Shown here: positions 17,485-25,247 of the stretch, in pieces | Numbering within the stretch: position 1 is the stretch's first letter | Layout: every line of letters starts with the position of its first letter | NCBI GenBank assembly: GCA_946480925.1 | Contig: CAMLLU010000053.1 | Span: 1 to 39,892, forward strand | Reading direction: 5' to 3' | Length of the DNA: 39,892 bases | Source of the DNA: an uncultured Rivibacter sp. | GTDB taxonomy: Bacteria > Pseudomonadota > Gammaproteobacteria > Burkholderiales > Burkholderiaceae | The notes under the pieces: generated by a model | The model's database searches: none | What the model saw: the letters and a program-made list of their open reading frames with translations, nothing else | Told to the model about the DNA's origin: nothing | Program-made: the position numbers and the translations under genes

Positions 17485-18303
17485 ATGAATGAAACGACGC
17501 CTGTCGCCTTGCCGAAACTCTCGATTCCGCTGATGGACTTTCATCTCGGCGATGGGCGAACCATCGCGCTGGTGAAGGCGGAAAACCTGAGGGCGGTGCT
17601 GCATGCTCCCCGTTTGGCGAACCTGACCCTGAGCGAGTGCTTTGATTCGCCGGATAACCGACTCGGTGGCGTGATCTCCTTTCCCGAGGATTTCCCCTCC
17701 GGCACCCGGACGGAGGTCATGAATCAGCCATTCAAACTGCTCAATTGCGTGCCCGTGGCGTCGAGTCATGAATCGGCGTCCACCAGTCAGGTTGAATGGG
17801 AAGGATTAATGCAGGTGTGCGCTGACCGAAGGATCAAGACCAAGAAGGGGAAGCCCGTCGATCCGCGGGAGCTCAAGGCTACACCTGGCACCTTCGTGAT
17901 GGATAGCCATTCGCCGACGATCCAGTCCGCCGCGGAGTTGCTCATCGAAGGTCCGATGCGGATCGGGCTGGTCCGCTTCAGCGGCACCTATCGCCCGGGG
18001 TCGGAAGGATTGGACGATGCGGTGCTCATCGGGCGCGTCCTGAACATGGTCTGCGCCATGACCGATCCGGACGGGATGCTCGTCGACTTGTCCGGCCTGC
18101 ATTACCAATATGGCAACGACTTGCAGGTCGGGACTTACAAGTTCCGCGGCGCGCGTTCGCCGATCGTCGTGGTTGCCAAGCCGGATCAGGTAGAGGCGTA
18201 TCGCGGTGCTGGCATCAATTGCATCGACACCGACCGGTCCACGGCCATGGCGTCGGCGGTGGAGCGGGCGTCGGCATGGGCCCGCGATCACGCAGCGCCA
18301 TGA
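17485..18303 (+). CDS. Putative immunity protein for the RHS toxin
   Basis: This 272-residue soluble protein is of no family I recognise. It starts 20 bases after the RHS stop; ATG 17485 is preceded by GAGG at an eight-base spacing, while an in-frame GTG at 17467 is less well placed. The N-terminal half has short beta-type stretches (KLSIPLMDFHLGDGRTIALVKAENL). The C-terminal half contains mixed alpha/beta sequence (PMRIGLVRFSGTYRPG, and SPIVVVAKPDQVEAYRGAGINCID). No signal peptide or membrane span is seen, so it would act in the cytoplasm. Its lower GC content matches the toxin tip, as expected for a toxin/immunity cassette acquired together. Immunity is inferred from position only. Confidence 0.65.
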   Translation: MNETTPVALPKLSIPLMDFHLGDGRTIALVKAENLRAVLHAPRLANLTLSECFDSPDNRLGGVISFPEDFPSGTRTEVMNQPFKLLNCVPVASSHESASTSQVEWEGLMQVCADRRIKTKKGKPVDPRELKATPGTFVMDSHSPTIQSAAELLIEGPMRIGLVRFSGTYRPGSEGLDDAVLIGRVLNMVCAMTDPDGMLVDLSGLHYQYGNDLQVGTYKFRGARSPIVVVAKPDQVEAYRGAGINCIDTDRSTAMASAVERASAWARDHAAP

Positions 18304-18378
18304 CGCAATCTGCGTACCGATTGCGGTGACGGGAGCGGGCGACGGGCGGCTCTGACCTCGGTCGGCGTCTGGTCGCGA

Positions 18379-18502
18379 TCAGAAGTCCAACGCCGCAGCC
18401 CGATCCTGCGGTTCGCCCGGCTTCGGCCAGCCGCCGCTGTTGTAGAGCAGATAGCCGCCGATCAAGGTTCCGATGGGGAAGCCCAGCAGCATCAAGAAGA
18501 CG
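18379..18502 (-). pseudogene. 3' remnant of a small membrane-protein gene
   Basis: The minus strand encodes a C-terminal fragment of about 41 residues (DVFLMLLGFPIGTLIGGYLLYN, then SGGWPKPGEP and the end AAALDF). One hydrophobic helix is followed by a polar tail. The frame closes with a stop directly upstream, exactly where transposase-associated sequence begins at about 18505. The rest of the gene is absent, so it was probably cut by the adjacent element. The parent family is unknown. Confidence 0.5.
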
Positions 18503-18504
18503 TC

Positions 18505-19137
18505 ATTGCGTCATTGGGGTCAGGTCTTGCCTTTTGCCTTTCCCTGCTGATGTACCACGTCAATGGCGTGTACACCCAGGTGTTCAACCGACGGCACGGC
18601 AAGGTGGGCCATCTGTTCCAGGGGCGCTTCAAGGCCATCCTGGTCGATCGTGACGCCTACCTGCTGGAGGTGTGCCGGTACGTGGAGCTGAACCCGATGC
18701 GGGCGGGCGTGGTGAACGAACCCGCTGCGTGGCCCTGGTCCAGCTATCGCGCACACGTGGGCGAGTCCGAAACGCCCACGTGGCTGGACACTGACGGCCT
18801 GCACGGCTACATGCTGCAGCGCCCGGCCGTCACGCCGGCTGACTATCGCCTCGCGGCCAAGCGTTATGCGTGGCCGTGGGCCATGGCGTCAACTTGTGGT
18901 CCACCGGTCTGAGCCAGCAGATCTATCTGGGTGCCGCAGAGTTCGTCGACGCCCAAGGCGCACCGGGCCAAGGCCAGGCCGCTGTCGTATTGGCTCGAAC
19001 ACTGCAGCCGCCGCGAAGAAGCTTTGCTTCGAGACCATACGGAAGGCGCCGTGACGATGACCGCGCTTGCCCGTGAGCTGGGACTGTCGGTGTCGCGCGT
19101 CAGCCGGCTGATCGCGCGTGCTGGCGCAGATCGATAA
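18505..19137 (+). pseudogene. Decayed REP-associated tyrosine transposase (RAYT, Y1 family)
   Basis: Fragments of one transposase lie in successive frames. The first (18514-18912) has VNGVYTQVFNRRHGKVGHLFQGRFKAILVDRDAYLLEVCRYVELNPMRAG, typical of the middle of RAYT proteins and including the catalytic-tyrosine region (CRYVELNP). The next (about 18870-18960) reads NLWSTGLSQQIYLGAAEFVD. The last (18931-19137) ends with a helix-turn-helix (TMTALARELGLSVSRVSRLIARA). The N-terminal part carrying the HUH histidines is missing, and at least two frame changes break the rest. The leading GGGGTCAGGTCTTGCC is typical of sequences flanking such elements. It is not functional. Confidence 0.85.
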
Positions 19138-19295
19138 GCAGACAGCTTGCCATTCGCCCTGCCAACGCGGGGGACGTTATCGGTGCTCTTCGAATCGCTT
19201 TGCAGCGGCGGTCTGTCGCGGCATCGTTGATGTGCATGACTCGCGATTCGGGGGCACGTTTGCCGTAGCCCTATCGGGCTGCCAATGCTCCTGCT

Positions 19296-19637
19296 TCACT
19301 TTTGCACCGGCGGGCGACCCGCGACGCTGGCCTCTCCGGCGCGCTGGTAGGCCAGTTGCACGGCTTGCGCATCGGTGGCGGCCAGCGTTGTGAGCGTGGT
19401 GGGGGGCAGTTGCTGGAGTTGCGCTTCGTCGAGCTGGCGGATGTAGCGCCAGCCGGCGGGCGTCTTGATGTAGGCGTTGCCGGTGGCGAGCTCGACGTAA
19501 ACGTCGAATTCCTTGGCGGCGGTCGGCGCGGCTTCGGCCTGGGCCCAGGCCGGCGCAGTGACCAGCACCAGCGTGAGCGCGGCGGCGAGCGCCAGGGCGG
19601 CAGTGGTGAGCGTGAGGGAAGGGGGGTGTTGTCGCAT
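19296..19637 (-). CDS. Small exported hypothetical protein
   Basis: This 113-residue protein has a clear signal peptide (hydrophobic [16 protein letters not shown], cleavage near APAWAQA). The mature region of about 80 residues contains [26 protein letters not shown]. No catalytic motif is evident. I chose ATG 19637 because it places a normal signal peptide at the N-terminus; the frame extends upstream by 17 codons to another ATG at 19688. It is divergent from the chemoreceptor gene. Function is unknown; it is likely periplasmic. Confidence 0.6.
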   Translation of the reverse strand: MRQHPPSLTLTTAALALAAALTLVLVTAPAWAQAEAAPTAAKEFDVYVELATGNAYIKTPAGWRYIRQLDEAQLQQLPPTTLTTLAATDAQAVQLAYQRAGEASVAGRPPVQK

Positions 19638-19925
19638 GAGGGGTCTCTCGGTGGTTTCGTTCGTCGTGCCGGCAGTGTCATCCGTCACGGTTTCAGCCCT
19701 GCTTTGCGCAAGGCCCCGGCGTGTTTCATTTGTTGCGCCGCCGCATGCCGCAGACAGGCCGCACCGCGCGTGAACTGTTCACCAGGCGGCCGAAGACTGT
19801 TGCACTTTCGCGCTTCAGCGGCGGCCAAGGCCCTCCGATATCCGGCTGGAGGAGACCGTGGCAGTGCATGCCGCCGCGGTCTGGTGACCGAAGCGAGACG
19901 ACACGAGTTGGGAAGAGGTGGGCCG

Positions 19926-21044
19926 ATGATGATGAGCTGGATCCGGCGTGTGAGCCAATGCAACCGGGTGAGGATTGGTTTCGTGCTGATGGCGGTGCTG
20001 CTGGCGACGTTGGGCGGCTGGGCCGCAGCGCTCCTGGCCGGGGCGGGCCAGGGCGGCGCGGCCTGGGCGGTGGGCCTCACCGGTGCTGCCGCGGCCGTGT
20101 TCTCGGCGGTGGCCGGCTGGGTCATTGCATTGAGCATCAAGGCACCGGTCGAAGACACCGTGCAGGCGGTGATCCGCGTGGCCGGCGGCGACCTCGAAAC
20201 CAAGATCGAATCTCCGGGCAAGGACGAGCTCTCGTGGCTGCGCCATGAGCTCAACACGATGCGCAAGAAGCTGCGCACCACCGTGCTCGAAGTGCGACAG
20301 ACCGTCGACGCGGTGAACAGCGCCTCCGAAGAGATCGCCCGCGGCAACAGCGACCTGTCGAGCCGCACTGAAAACCAGGCCAGCGCGCTGCAGCAGACCA
20401 GCAGCTCGATGCACCAGATGGTCGAGACGGTGCGCAGCAACGCGCAGCACACCAGCGAGGCCCGCAACATGGTCTCGCAGTCCAGCGAAGTGGCCGAGCG
20501 CGGTGCACGCCTGATGCAGGAAGTGGTGCAGCGCATGGAGCAGATCAACCGGAGCGCCAGCCGCATCTCCGACATCATCGGCGTGATCGACGGCATCGCA
20601 TTCCAGACCAACATCCTCGCCCTCAACGCGGCCGTCGAATCGGCACGCGCCGGCGAACACGGCCGCGGCTTCGCGGTCGTGGCCTCCGAGGTGCGCAGCC
20701 TGGCGCAGCGCAGCTCGGTGGCCGCGCGCGAGATCAAGACGCTCATCAACGACTCGACCGAAAAGGTCAGCGCCGGCTCGCAGTTGGTCAACGAAGCCGG
20801 CAGCACGATGAGCGACATCCTGAAGAGCGTGAACCGCGTGTCCGAGCTCATGGGCGAGATCGCGCAGGCCGGCCAGGCGCAGACCGATGGCATCGACCAG
20901 ATGCACAAGGCCATCTCGCAGATCGACGGCGTGACGCACCAGAACGCCGCGCTGGTCGAGCAGATCGCGGCCGCGTCGATGTCGCTGAAGGGCCAGGCCG
21001 ACCGGCTGAGCCACGCGATGGGTTCGTTCCGCCTGGCGGCGTAG
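19926..21044 (+). CDS. Methyl-accepting chemotaxis protein without a periplasmic sensor domain
   Basis: This 372-residue chemoreceptor has two transmembrane helices (about 17-38 and 46-69) separated by only about seven residues, so no periplasmic ligand domain exists. A HAMP-like segment (about 70-120) and a long signalling coiled coil follow. The highly conserved tip reads [46 protein letters not shown]. Glutamine/glutamate methylation-type sites are plausible in the flanking helices, but no C-terminal CheR-docking pentapeptide is visible. ATG 19926 is preceded by AAGAGG. It has no chemotaxis neighbours. It may sense membrane, redox or cytoplasmic cues, or act with other receptors. Confidence 0.9.
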   Translation: MMMSWIRRVSQCNRVRIGFVLMAVLLATLGGWAAALLAGAGQGGAAWAVGLTGAAAAVFSAVAGWVIALSIKAPVEDTVQAVIRVAGGDLETKIESPGKDELSWLRHELNTMRKKLRTTVLEVRQTVDAVNSASEEIARGNSDLSSRTENQASALQQTSSSMHQMVETVRSNAQHTSEARNMVSQSSEVAERGARLMQEVVQRMEQINRSASRISDIIGVIDGIAFQTNILALNAAVESARAGEHGRGFAVVASEVRSLAQRSSVAAREIKTLINDSTEKVSAGSQLVNEAGSTMSDILKSVNRVSELMGEIAQAGQAQTDGIDQMHKAISQIDGVTHQNAALVEQIAAASMSLKGQADRLSHAMGSFRLAA

Positions 21045-21055
21045 CCCGAGCTACG
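21040..21055 (+). terminator. Weak hairpin at the end of the chemoreceptor gene
   Basis: A perfect 6-bp stem (CGTAGC/GCTACG, loop CCGA) includes the stop codon of the chemoreceptor gene. There is no clear T-run, so it is only a possible termination or RNA-stabilising structure. Confidence 0.25.
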
Positions 21056-21139
21056 GCTGTGCTTTGCGCCTTGATTGGGCACGTTTGGACGGCCTGCTCG
21101 GGCACGCCGGATTCATTCACACCCACTGAGAGGGCCGCT

Positions 21140-22027
21140 CTACGAACCGACGGCCTCGGAGCTGCTCTGCAGCGTGGCGCGCACCGCCTCGGCCACGTAG
21201 CGCATGAACACCTTGATGCGCTGCGTCTGGCGCAGGTTGACGTGAGTCAGCAGCCAGAGCGCGCCTGACATGTCGGCCGGCAGTGCGTGCAGCAGCCGCA
21301 GGCCGCGCCCCATGAAGTGGGGCAGCAGCACTGCGCAGGCTCCTTCGGCGGCGAACTGGCGCATGGTGACCCAGGAGTCGGCGGACATCATGCGGCGCGC
21401 CTCGGGTACCTGGGTCTTCAACCATTGCGTCATCGGGCGCTGCGACAACGGCCCGCCAGGCACCACCCAGTCGAAGGTCCTCCAGTCGTCGTCCGGCTGC
21501 TTCTCCAGGTAGGCAGGGGCCGCATAGAGTCCCATTTCCAGCTTGCCCAGCTGGGTACCCACCCACGAGTCCGGCGGTTCAACGGTGGCGCGCAGGGCGA
21601 CGTCGGCGTCGCGCCGGTCGAGGTCCAGCGCCGTGTTCGTCGCGATCATCTCGATCATGACCTGGGGGTAGCGCTCGTGGAAGCGCGCCAGGATCGGCGG
21701 CATCAGGTCGCAGGCCAGCGAGTCCGTCGTCGTGAACCGGATGGTCCCCGCCAGGTCGTTCGTCTGCCCGTCGATGGCCCGCCGCGTGCTGGTGACGGCG
21801 CCTTCGATCGAGGCGCCCACTTCGGCCAGCTGCTGCCCGGCCTCCGTCGGCTCGTAGCCGGTGGGCTGCCGATAGAACAACGCCGTGCCGATGCCTTGCT
21901 CCAGCACGGCGATGCGCCGCAGCACCGTGGCGTGAGACACCCCCAGCAGGCGCGCCGCAGCGGCCGCGGAGCCGCTGCGGGTGATGGCCAGCACGTAGCG
22001 CAGGTCGTTCCAGTCGAGGTTGTCCAT
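21140..22027 (-). CDS. LysR-family transcriptional regulator
   Basis: This 295-residue regulator has an N-terminal winged helix-turn-helix (residues about 5-63, GSAAAAARLLGVSHATVLRRIAVLE) and a LysR substrate-binding domain (FTTTDSLACDLMPPILARFHERYPQVMIEM through VNLRQTQRIKVFMRYVAEAV). ATG 22027 gives the standard family length. It is transcribed away from a DoxX-type gene, with 114 bases between the two starts. That spacer contains a perfect inverted repeat at 22042-22057, so it probably controls the divergent gene and itself. The effector is unknown. Confidence 0.9.
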   Translation of the reverse strand: MDNLDWNDLRYVLAITRSGSAAAAARLLGVSHATVLRRIAVLEQGIGTALFYRQPTGYEPTEAGQQLAEVGASIEGAVTSTRRAIDGQTNDLAGTIRFTTTDSLACDLMPPILARFHERYPQVMIEMIATNTALDLDRRDADVALRATVEPPDSWVGTQLGKLEMGLYAAPAYLEKQPDDDWRTFDWVVPGGPLSQRPMTQWLKTQVPEARRMMSADSWVTMRQFAAEGACAVLLPHFMGRGLRLLHALPADMSGALWLLTHVNLRQTQRIKVFMRYVAEAVRATLQSSSEAVGS

Positions 22028-22041
22028 TCTTGTGAAGCCAT

Positions 22042-22057
22042 TGCACAGGGTTGTGCA
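22042..22057. promoter_or_regulatory. Palindrome, candidate LysR operator
   Basis: TGCACA-GGGT-TGTGCA is a perfect 6-bp inverted repeat with a four-base centre, in the spacer between the divergent LysR and DoxX genes, 15 bases from the LysR start codon. This is the expected place for an autoregulatory LysR site. A possible -10 element (TACGAT, 22081-22086) for the DoxX gene lies downstream. Confidence 0.5.
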
Positions 22058-22141
22058 TTCTCGAACGGGGAGGCGGTTTCTACGATGGCGGCGAATGGCC
22101 TGGCGCCATCGTTTCCACAACCCACCAGCAGAGAAACCAGC

Positions 22142-22573
22142 ATGTCCTACGCCGACCTCACCCGTGACCGCCCGCTCGAAGAACCACGCCGGGTCTTGAA
22201 TGCCAGCATCTGGGTTGCGCAAGTGCTGGCTTGCCTTGCGTTCGGAGCCGTCGGGCTGATCAAGCTCTTCAAGCCCATCCCCGAGCTGGCGGCCATGTGG
22301 CCGTGGACTGGCGAGCTGCCCGTGGCCGTGGTGCGGGGGCTTGGCCTCATCGACCTTGCGGGAGGGCTGGGCCTGCTGCTGCCCTCGCTCACGCGCATCA
22401 GGCCGGGGCTCACGGTGGTCGCGGCGCTGTGCTGCGTCGTGCTGCAGGTGTGCGCGGCCGCATTCCACCTCTGGCGCGGCGAAGCCGTGGCGACGCCGGT
22501 CAACGCCGTGTTCTTCGCCTTCGTGGCCTTCATCTTCTGGGGCCGCCGCCGGCTGCCCGTGCGGGCGCGTTGA
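22142..22573 (+). CDS. DoxX-family membrane protein
   Basis: This 143-residue protein has four predicted transmembrane helices (WVAQVLACLAFGAVGLIKLF, LGLIDLAGGLGLLLP, LTVVAALCCVVLQVCAAAFHLW, and AVFFAFVAFIFWG). The FGAVGLIKLFKP and GLIDLAGGLGLLLPS segments are typical of DoxX-like proteins, small inner-membrane proteins often linked to redox or stress functions. Its substrate is unknown. The divergent LysR gene probably regulates it. It converges on the DUF2380-type gene with only 19 bases between stops. Confidence 0.75.
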   Translation: MSYADLTRDRPLEEPRRVLNASIWVAQVLACLAFGAVGLIKLFKPIPELAAMWPWTGELPVAVVRGLGLIDLAGGLGLLLPSLTRIRPGLTVVAALCCVVLQVCAAAFHLWRGEAVATPVNAVFFAFVAFIFWGRRRLPVRAR

Positions 22574-22592
22574 GCCCGCGTTGCGGTGGCGC

Positions 22593-23162
22593 TCAGGTGC
22601 CGTAACGCGGGCTCGCCTGCCGCTTCTCGGCCATGTCGCGCACCAGGTAGCGCACGCTGCGCTCCCACGATTCGTCGTTGTTGCTGCGCATGTCCACCGA
22701 CTTGGTGAGCAGCACGCGCTCGCGCGCCACGTCGATCACCTCGACGTTGAAGTTCAGCACGAGCTCGGTGAGCTTCTGCACCCAGCTCGTCATCACGAGG
22801 TCCGAGCCCAGCTTGCGGCCCAGCTGCACCGCGCAGTCGATGCAGGTGTGCATGTATTCCTGCTGCTTGAGCAGCTCTTCGAGCAGCGGCCGCGCGGGCG
22901 CGAAGTCGAGCACGCGGTAGAGCTGGCGTTGCGTGAGCTCGCGCTGCAGCTGCTCGTGGGCGATCGGCAGGCGGCGCTTCTGCGCGGCCACGACGGCGGG
23001 GTCGGGGTTGTGGTGGTGGTCGATGAAGTCCAGCGGCACCACCGCGATGCTGCGCAGCGCCGGCTGAGCCTGCGCCAGCCGCGGCAGGCTGGTTGCGGCG
23101 GTGAGGGCCAGCGCTTGCAGCACGACGCGGCGTGTGGGGCGGTGAATGACTTGGAGTTTCAT
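22593..23162 (-). CDS. DUF2380/DUF3280-type exported protein of the quinoprotein relay cluster
   Basis: This 189-residue protein has a signal peptide (RRVVLQALALTAATSLPRLAQAQ). The mature domain contains IAVVPLDFIDHH, YMHTCIDCAVQLGRKLGSDLVMTSWVQKLTELVLNFNVEVIDV and VDMRSNNDESWERSVRYLVRDM. This pattern, including the CxxC-like HTCIDC, is familiar from the DUF2380-type proteins that accompany quinoprotein relay genes. It lies downstream of the relay operon on the same strand, after a 235-base spacer full of hairpins. It probably acts in the periplasm; its biochemical role is not established. Confidence 0.75.
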   Translation of the reverse strand: MKLQVIHRPTRRVVLQALALTAATSLPRLAQAQPALRSIAVVPLDFIDHHHNPDPAVVAAQKRRLPIAHEQLQRELTQRQLYRVLDFAPARPLLEELLKQQEYMHTCIDCAVQLGRKLGSDLVMTSWVQKLTELVLNFNVEVIDVARERVLLTKSVDMRSNNDESWERSVRYLVRDMAEKRQASPRYGT

Positions 23163-23233
23163 TTGAGTGCTCCATGGCGCCGAAGCGGCACCGTCGACGC
23201 ATGAACCTCTGCGCCGCGTCCAGCGGTCGCAGC

Positions 23234-23400
23234 CCAGCGGACGCCGCGGATCCGGCTTCGCCGGTCCGCTGGCGTGCCTTGCAGGCCGCGCCGGGTCTTG
23301 CGACCCGGCCGCTCGCCAGGCGCGAAACGTCCACAGGACCTTTCGTGTCCGGGCTCGCCCCCCTTGAGGGGAGCGGCGAAGCCGCTACGGGGGTGGTTCA
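23234..23400. repeat. Cluster of extragenic hairpins
   Basis: The spacer between the relay operon and the DUF2380 gene contains several strong stems. CCAGCGGAC (23234-23242) pairs with GTCCGCTGG (23264-23272), with CCGGC/GCCGG nested inside. GCCGGGTC (23290-23297) pairs with GACCCGGC (23302-23309) around TTGC. A third block near 23360-23395 contains CCCC-TTGA-GGGG and AGCGGC-GAA-GCCGCT. The last block resembles REP-like extragenic elements common in Burkholderiales. These may end or attenuate transcription, or stabilise upstream mRNA. Confidence 0.55.
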
Positions 23401-24387
23401 CTTCATTCCTCTTTCAAGGTTGGAGCTGGGCCCTGAAGCGGCTCCACCCAGCCAGCGCAGCTCGGCCGCCAGGTACTGGCGCTGCACGTTGCGCGCATGC
23501 CAGGCGTCGTACTGCGCCCAGCCGCGCCAGGCGGGCAGCGTGGCGCGTTGCGCCGTGGCGGCCAGGCCCACGCCGTCCTGCATCAACGCCTGCACCTGTC
23601 GCTCCAGCTCGGCGAGGTAGGCCTCGGTGGCCTCGATCAACGCGCGCGGTTCGCCGGGCGGGCCATAGCCGGGCACCAACGTGCGCAGCGGCAGCTTTGC
23701 CAGCCGCGCCAGAACCGCACGCCACGGTGCGGCTTCGCCGTGCGCTTCCAGCTGCGGAAGGCGCCCCGCGCCCACCAGCGCACCGGCGAAGGCGGTGCCG
23801 GTTTGCCGGTCCACCACCACGAGGTCGCCGTCGGTCTGCCCGGCGCCGAAGAAGAGGACGTCGATGCGCCGCCCACCGGGCGCGACGTGCAGGCTCGCGT
23901 TGATCTGCCGCGTGGGCGCCACCAGCCGCGTGCCGGCCATCTCGGCTTCACCGAGCGTTTGCTGCAGCCGCTGCAGGCATTCGATGCAGCGCCCGGCCAT
24001 CGCGCCTGCGGTGGCCTCGTGCGTCACGATCTCGATGCCCCGCTCGGCAAAGGCGGCCGCACCCATCAGGAACTCAGGCTGGGCCTGCGTGATGACGGCC
24101 AGCACTACGCGCTGCCGCGTGGTGCGTTCGGCCGCGGCCAGCAAGGCCTCGCCCAGGCGCCGCGAGCCGCCGGTGTTGACCACCACCGTGCCGGCCGGCG
24201 TGGCAATGAAGCCGGCATTGCCCACGGCGCCGCGGTTGGCGGGTGTGGCGGCATCCAGGCTGCCGGGCACCACGAACACGCCCGGCGCCACCTGCAAGGG
24301 CTCGGCCAGCTGCGCCGCGGCATCGCCGGCTTGCACGCACAGCAGCACCAGCCACGCGAGCGCCCGGCAGAGGCTCGCAACACTCAC
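23398..24387 (-). CDS. MBL-fold protein of the quinoprotein relay system, metal ligands lost
   Basis: This 329-residue exported protein has a signal peptide (about 1-25) and a metallo-beta-lactamase fold. It is a paralogue of the gene at 25244-26206 (matching segments: NAGFIATPAGTVVVNTGGS, and LVPGYGPPG near the end). The metal-binding HxHxDH motif is replaced by QAQPEF (101-106). The GH/D positions read FGAGQTDGD (180-188) and FAGALVG, and the usual PGHG is PGYG (239-242). It therefore probably cannot bind the usual zinc pair. The GTG start overlaps the SoxYZ-like stop as GTGA. The role is unknown; a binding or scaffold partner of the active MBL protein is plausible. Confidence 0.75.
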   Translation of the reverse strand: MSVASLCRALAWLVLLCVQAGDAAAQLAEPLQVAPGVFVVPGSLDAATPANRGAVGNAGFIATPAGTVVVNTGGSRRLGEALLAAAERTTRQRVVLAVITQAQPEFLMGAAAFAERGIEIVTHEATAGAMAGRCIECLQRLQQTLGEAEMAGTRLVAPTRQINASLHVAPGGRRIDVLFFGAGQTDGDLVVVDRQTGTAFAGALVGAGRLPQLEAHGEAAPWRAVLARLAKLPLRTLVPGYGPPGEPRALIEATEAYLAELERQVQALMQDGVGLAATAQRATLPAWRGWAQYDAWHARNVQRQYLAAELRWLGGAASGPSSNLERGMK

Positions 24388-25247
24388 CGTGCCGCACCTG
24401 CGCGCAGCGTGGTGCGCTGCTCGAAGCGCAGGTCTTTCGAGTCCACCACCTCGGCCGTCAGCTCGCCCGTGCCACCGCGCGGCGTGAAGTAGAAGCGCAG
24501 GTGCGGGTTCTCGCTGATCGCGAAGTCCACGTCGGCCTGCAGCACCAGCTTGCCGTCGTGGCGCACGTCGATCTGCCGCACGAACCACGCGGGCGTGTAC
24601 AGCCGCGTGGACTGGTCCATCACCAGGCCCGAGTCGTTGGGGTGGCTGATCATCAGCTGCGCCAGCGTGGGGCGGTCGGGCTGCGCGTCGGGCTTCACGC
24701 TCAGGCGCATCTGGCCCAGCGTGGCGCGCGCGGCCTGCGGGTCCTTGCCCGGCGGGGCCGAGCAGCCGCCCGAAGCCTTCACGAAGCGCTTGCTCATGTG
24801 CAGCTCGCCGTCGCCCATCTCGGCAATGGCACGCACGTAGGTGTATTCGTCGATGCGCACGCGCGTCTCGATGTCGGCGCGGCCGCTGTCGAGCGTGTAG
24901 GTGAACACGGCCGCCAGCGGCGAGGGGTTGTTGTCGATCACCAGCGTGAGCTTGCGCACGTAGCGCTCGGGCTTCTGCTCGAACTGCGCGCGAATGGCGA
25001 TGGGCACCACTGCCGCGTCTTCGGCGCGCGCCGGTGCTTCCAGCATCACGACGCTGTCGTCTTCGGCGATGGGCCGCTCGCCGAACAGGCTGGCGCGCAC
25101 CTTGCGCCAGCGCTCGTTGTCCACCGAGTTCTCGGCGGTCTTGATTTCGGCCGCAGGCGCGGTGGCCGACGTTGCGGCCGCGGCCAGCAGCCAGGCGAGG
25201 GCGCGGCGGCGGTGCACGTTGTGTTGCAGTTGAAGTGCAGGGTTCAT
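24384..25247 (-). CDS. Quinoprotein dehydrogenase-associated SoxYZ-like carrier
   Basis: This 287-residue exported protein has an N-terminal signal (ALAWLLAAAATSATAPAAE) and fused SoxY-like and SoxZ-like beta-sandwich halves. A conserved cysteine lies in KASGGCSAPPGKD (Cys162), corresponding to the swinging-arm Cys of SoxY, but here it is internal. The C-terminal SoxZ-like part has ISHPNDSGLVMD and FYFTPRGGTGELTAEVVDSK. Start and stop overlap both neighbouring MBL genes by four bases, so the three are one translation-coupled unit. Such fused carriers co-occur with PQQ dehydrogenases and may carry a thiol-bound intermediate; the substrate is unknown. Confidence 0.85.
   Translation of the reverse strand: MNPALQLQHNVHRRRALAWLLAAAATSATAPAAEIKTAENSVDNERWRKVRASLFGERPIAEDDSVVMLEAPARAEDAAVVPIAIRAQFEQKPERYVRKLTLVIDNNPSPLAAVFTYTLDSGRADIETRVRIDEYTYVRAIAEMGDGELHMSKRFVKASGGCSAPPGKDPQAARATLGQMRLSVKPDAQPDRPTLAQLMISHPNDSGLVMDQSTRLYTPAWFVRQIDVRHDGKLVLQADVDFAISENPHLRFYFTPRGGTGELTAEVVDSKDLRFEQRTTLRAGAAR

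Noticed and set aside
19302..19925. N-terminal extension of the chemoreceptor by 208 codons
   Set aside because: The upstream frame overlaps the exported protein gene antisense and has shadow-type composition; ATG 19926 has a ribosome-binding site and correct topology.
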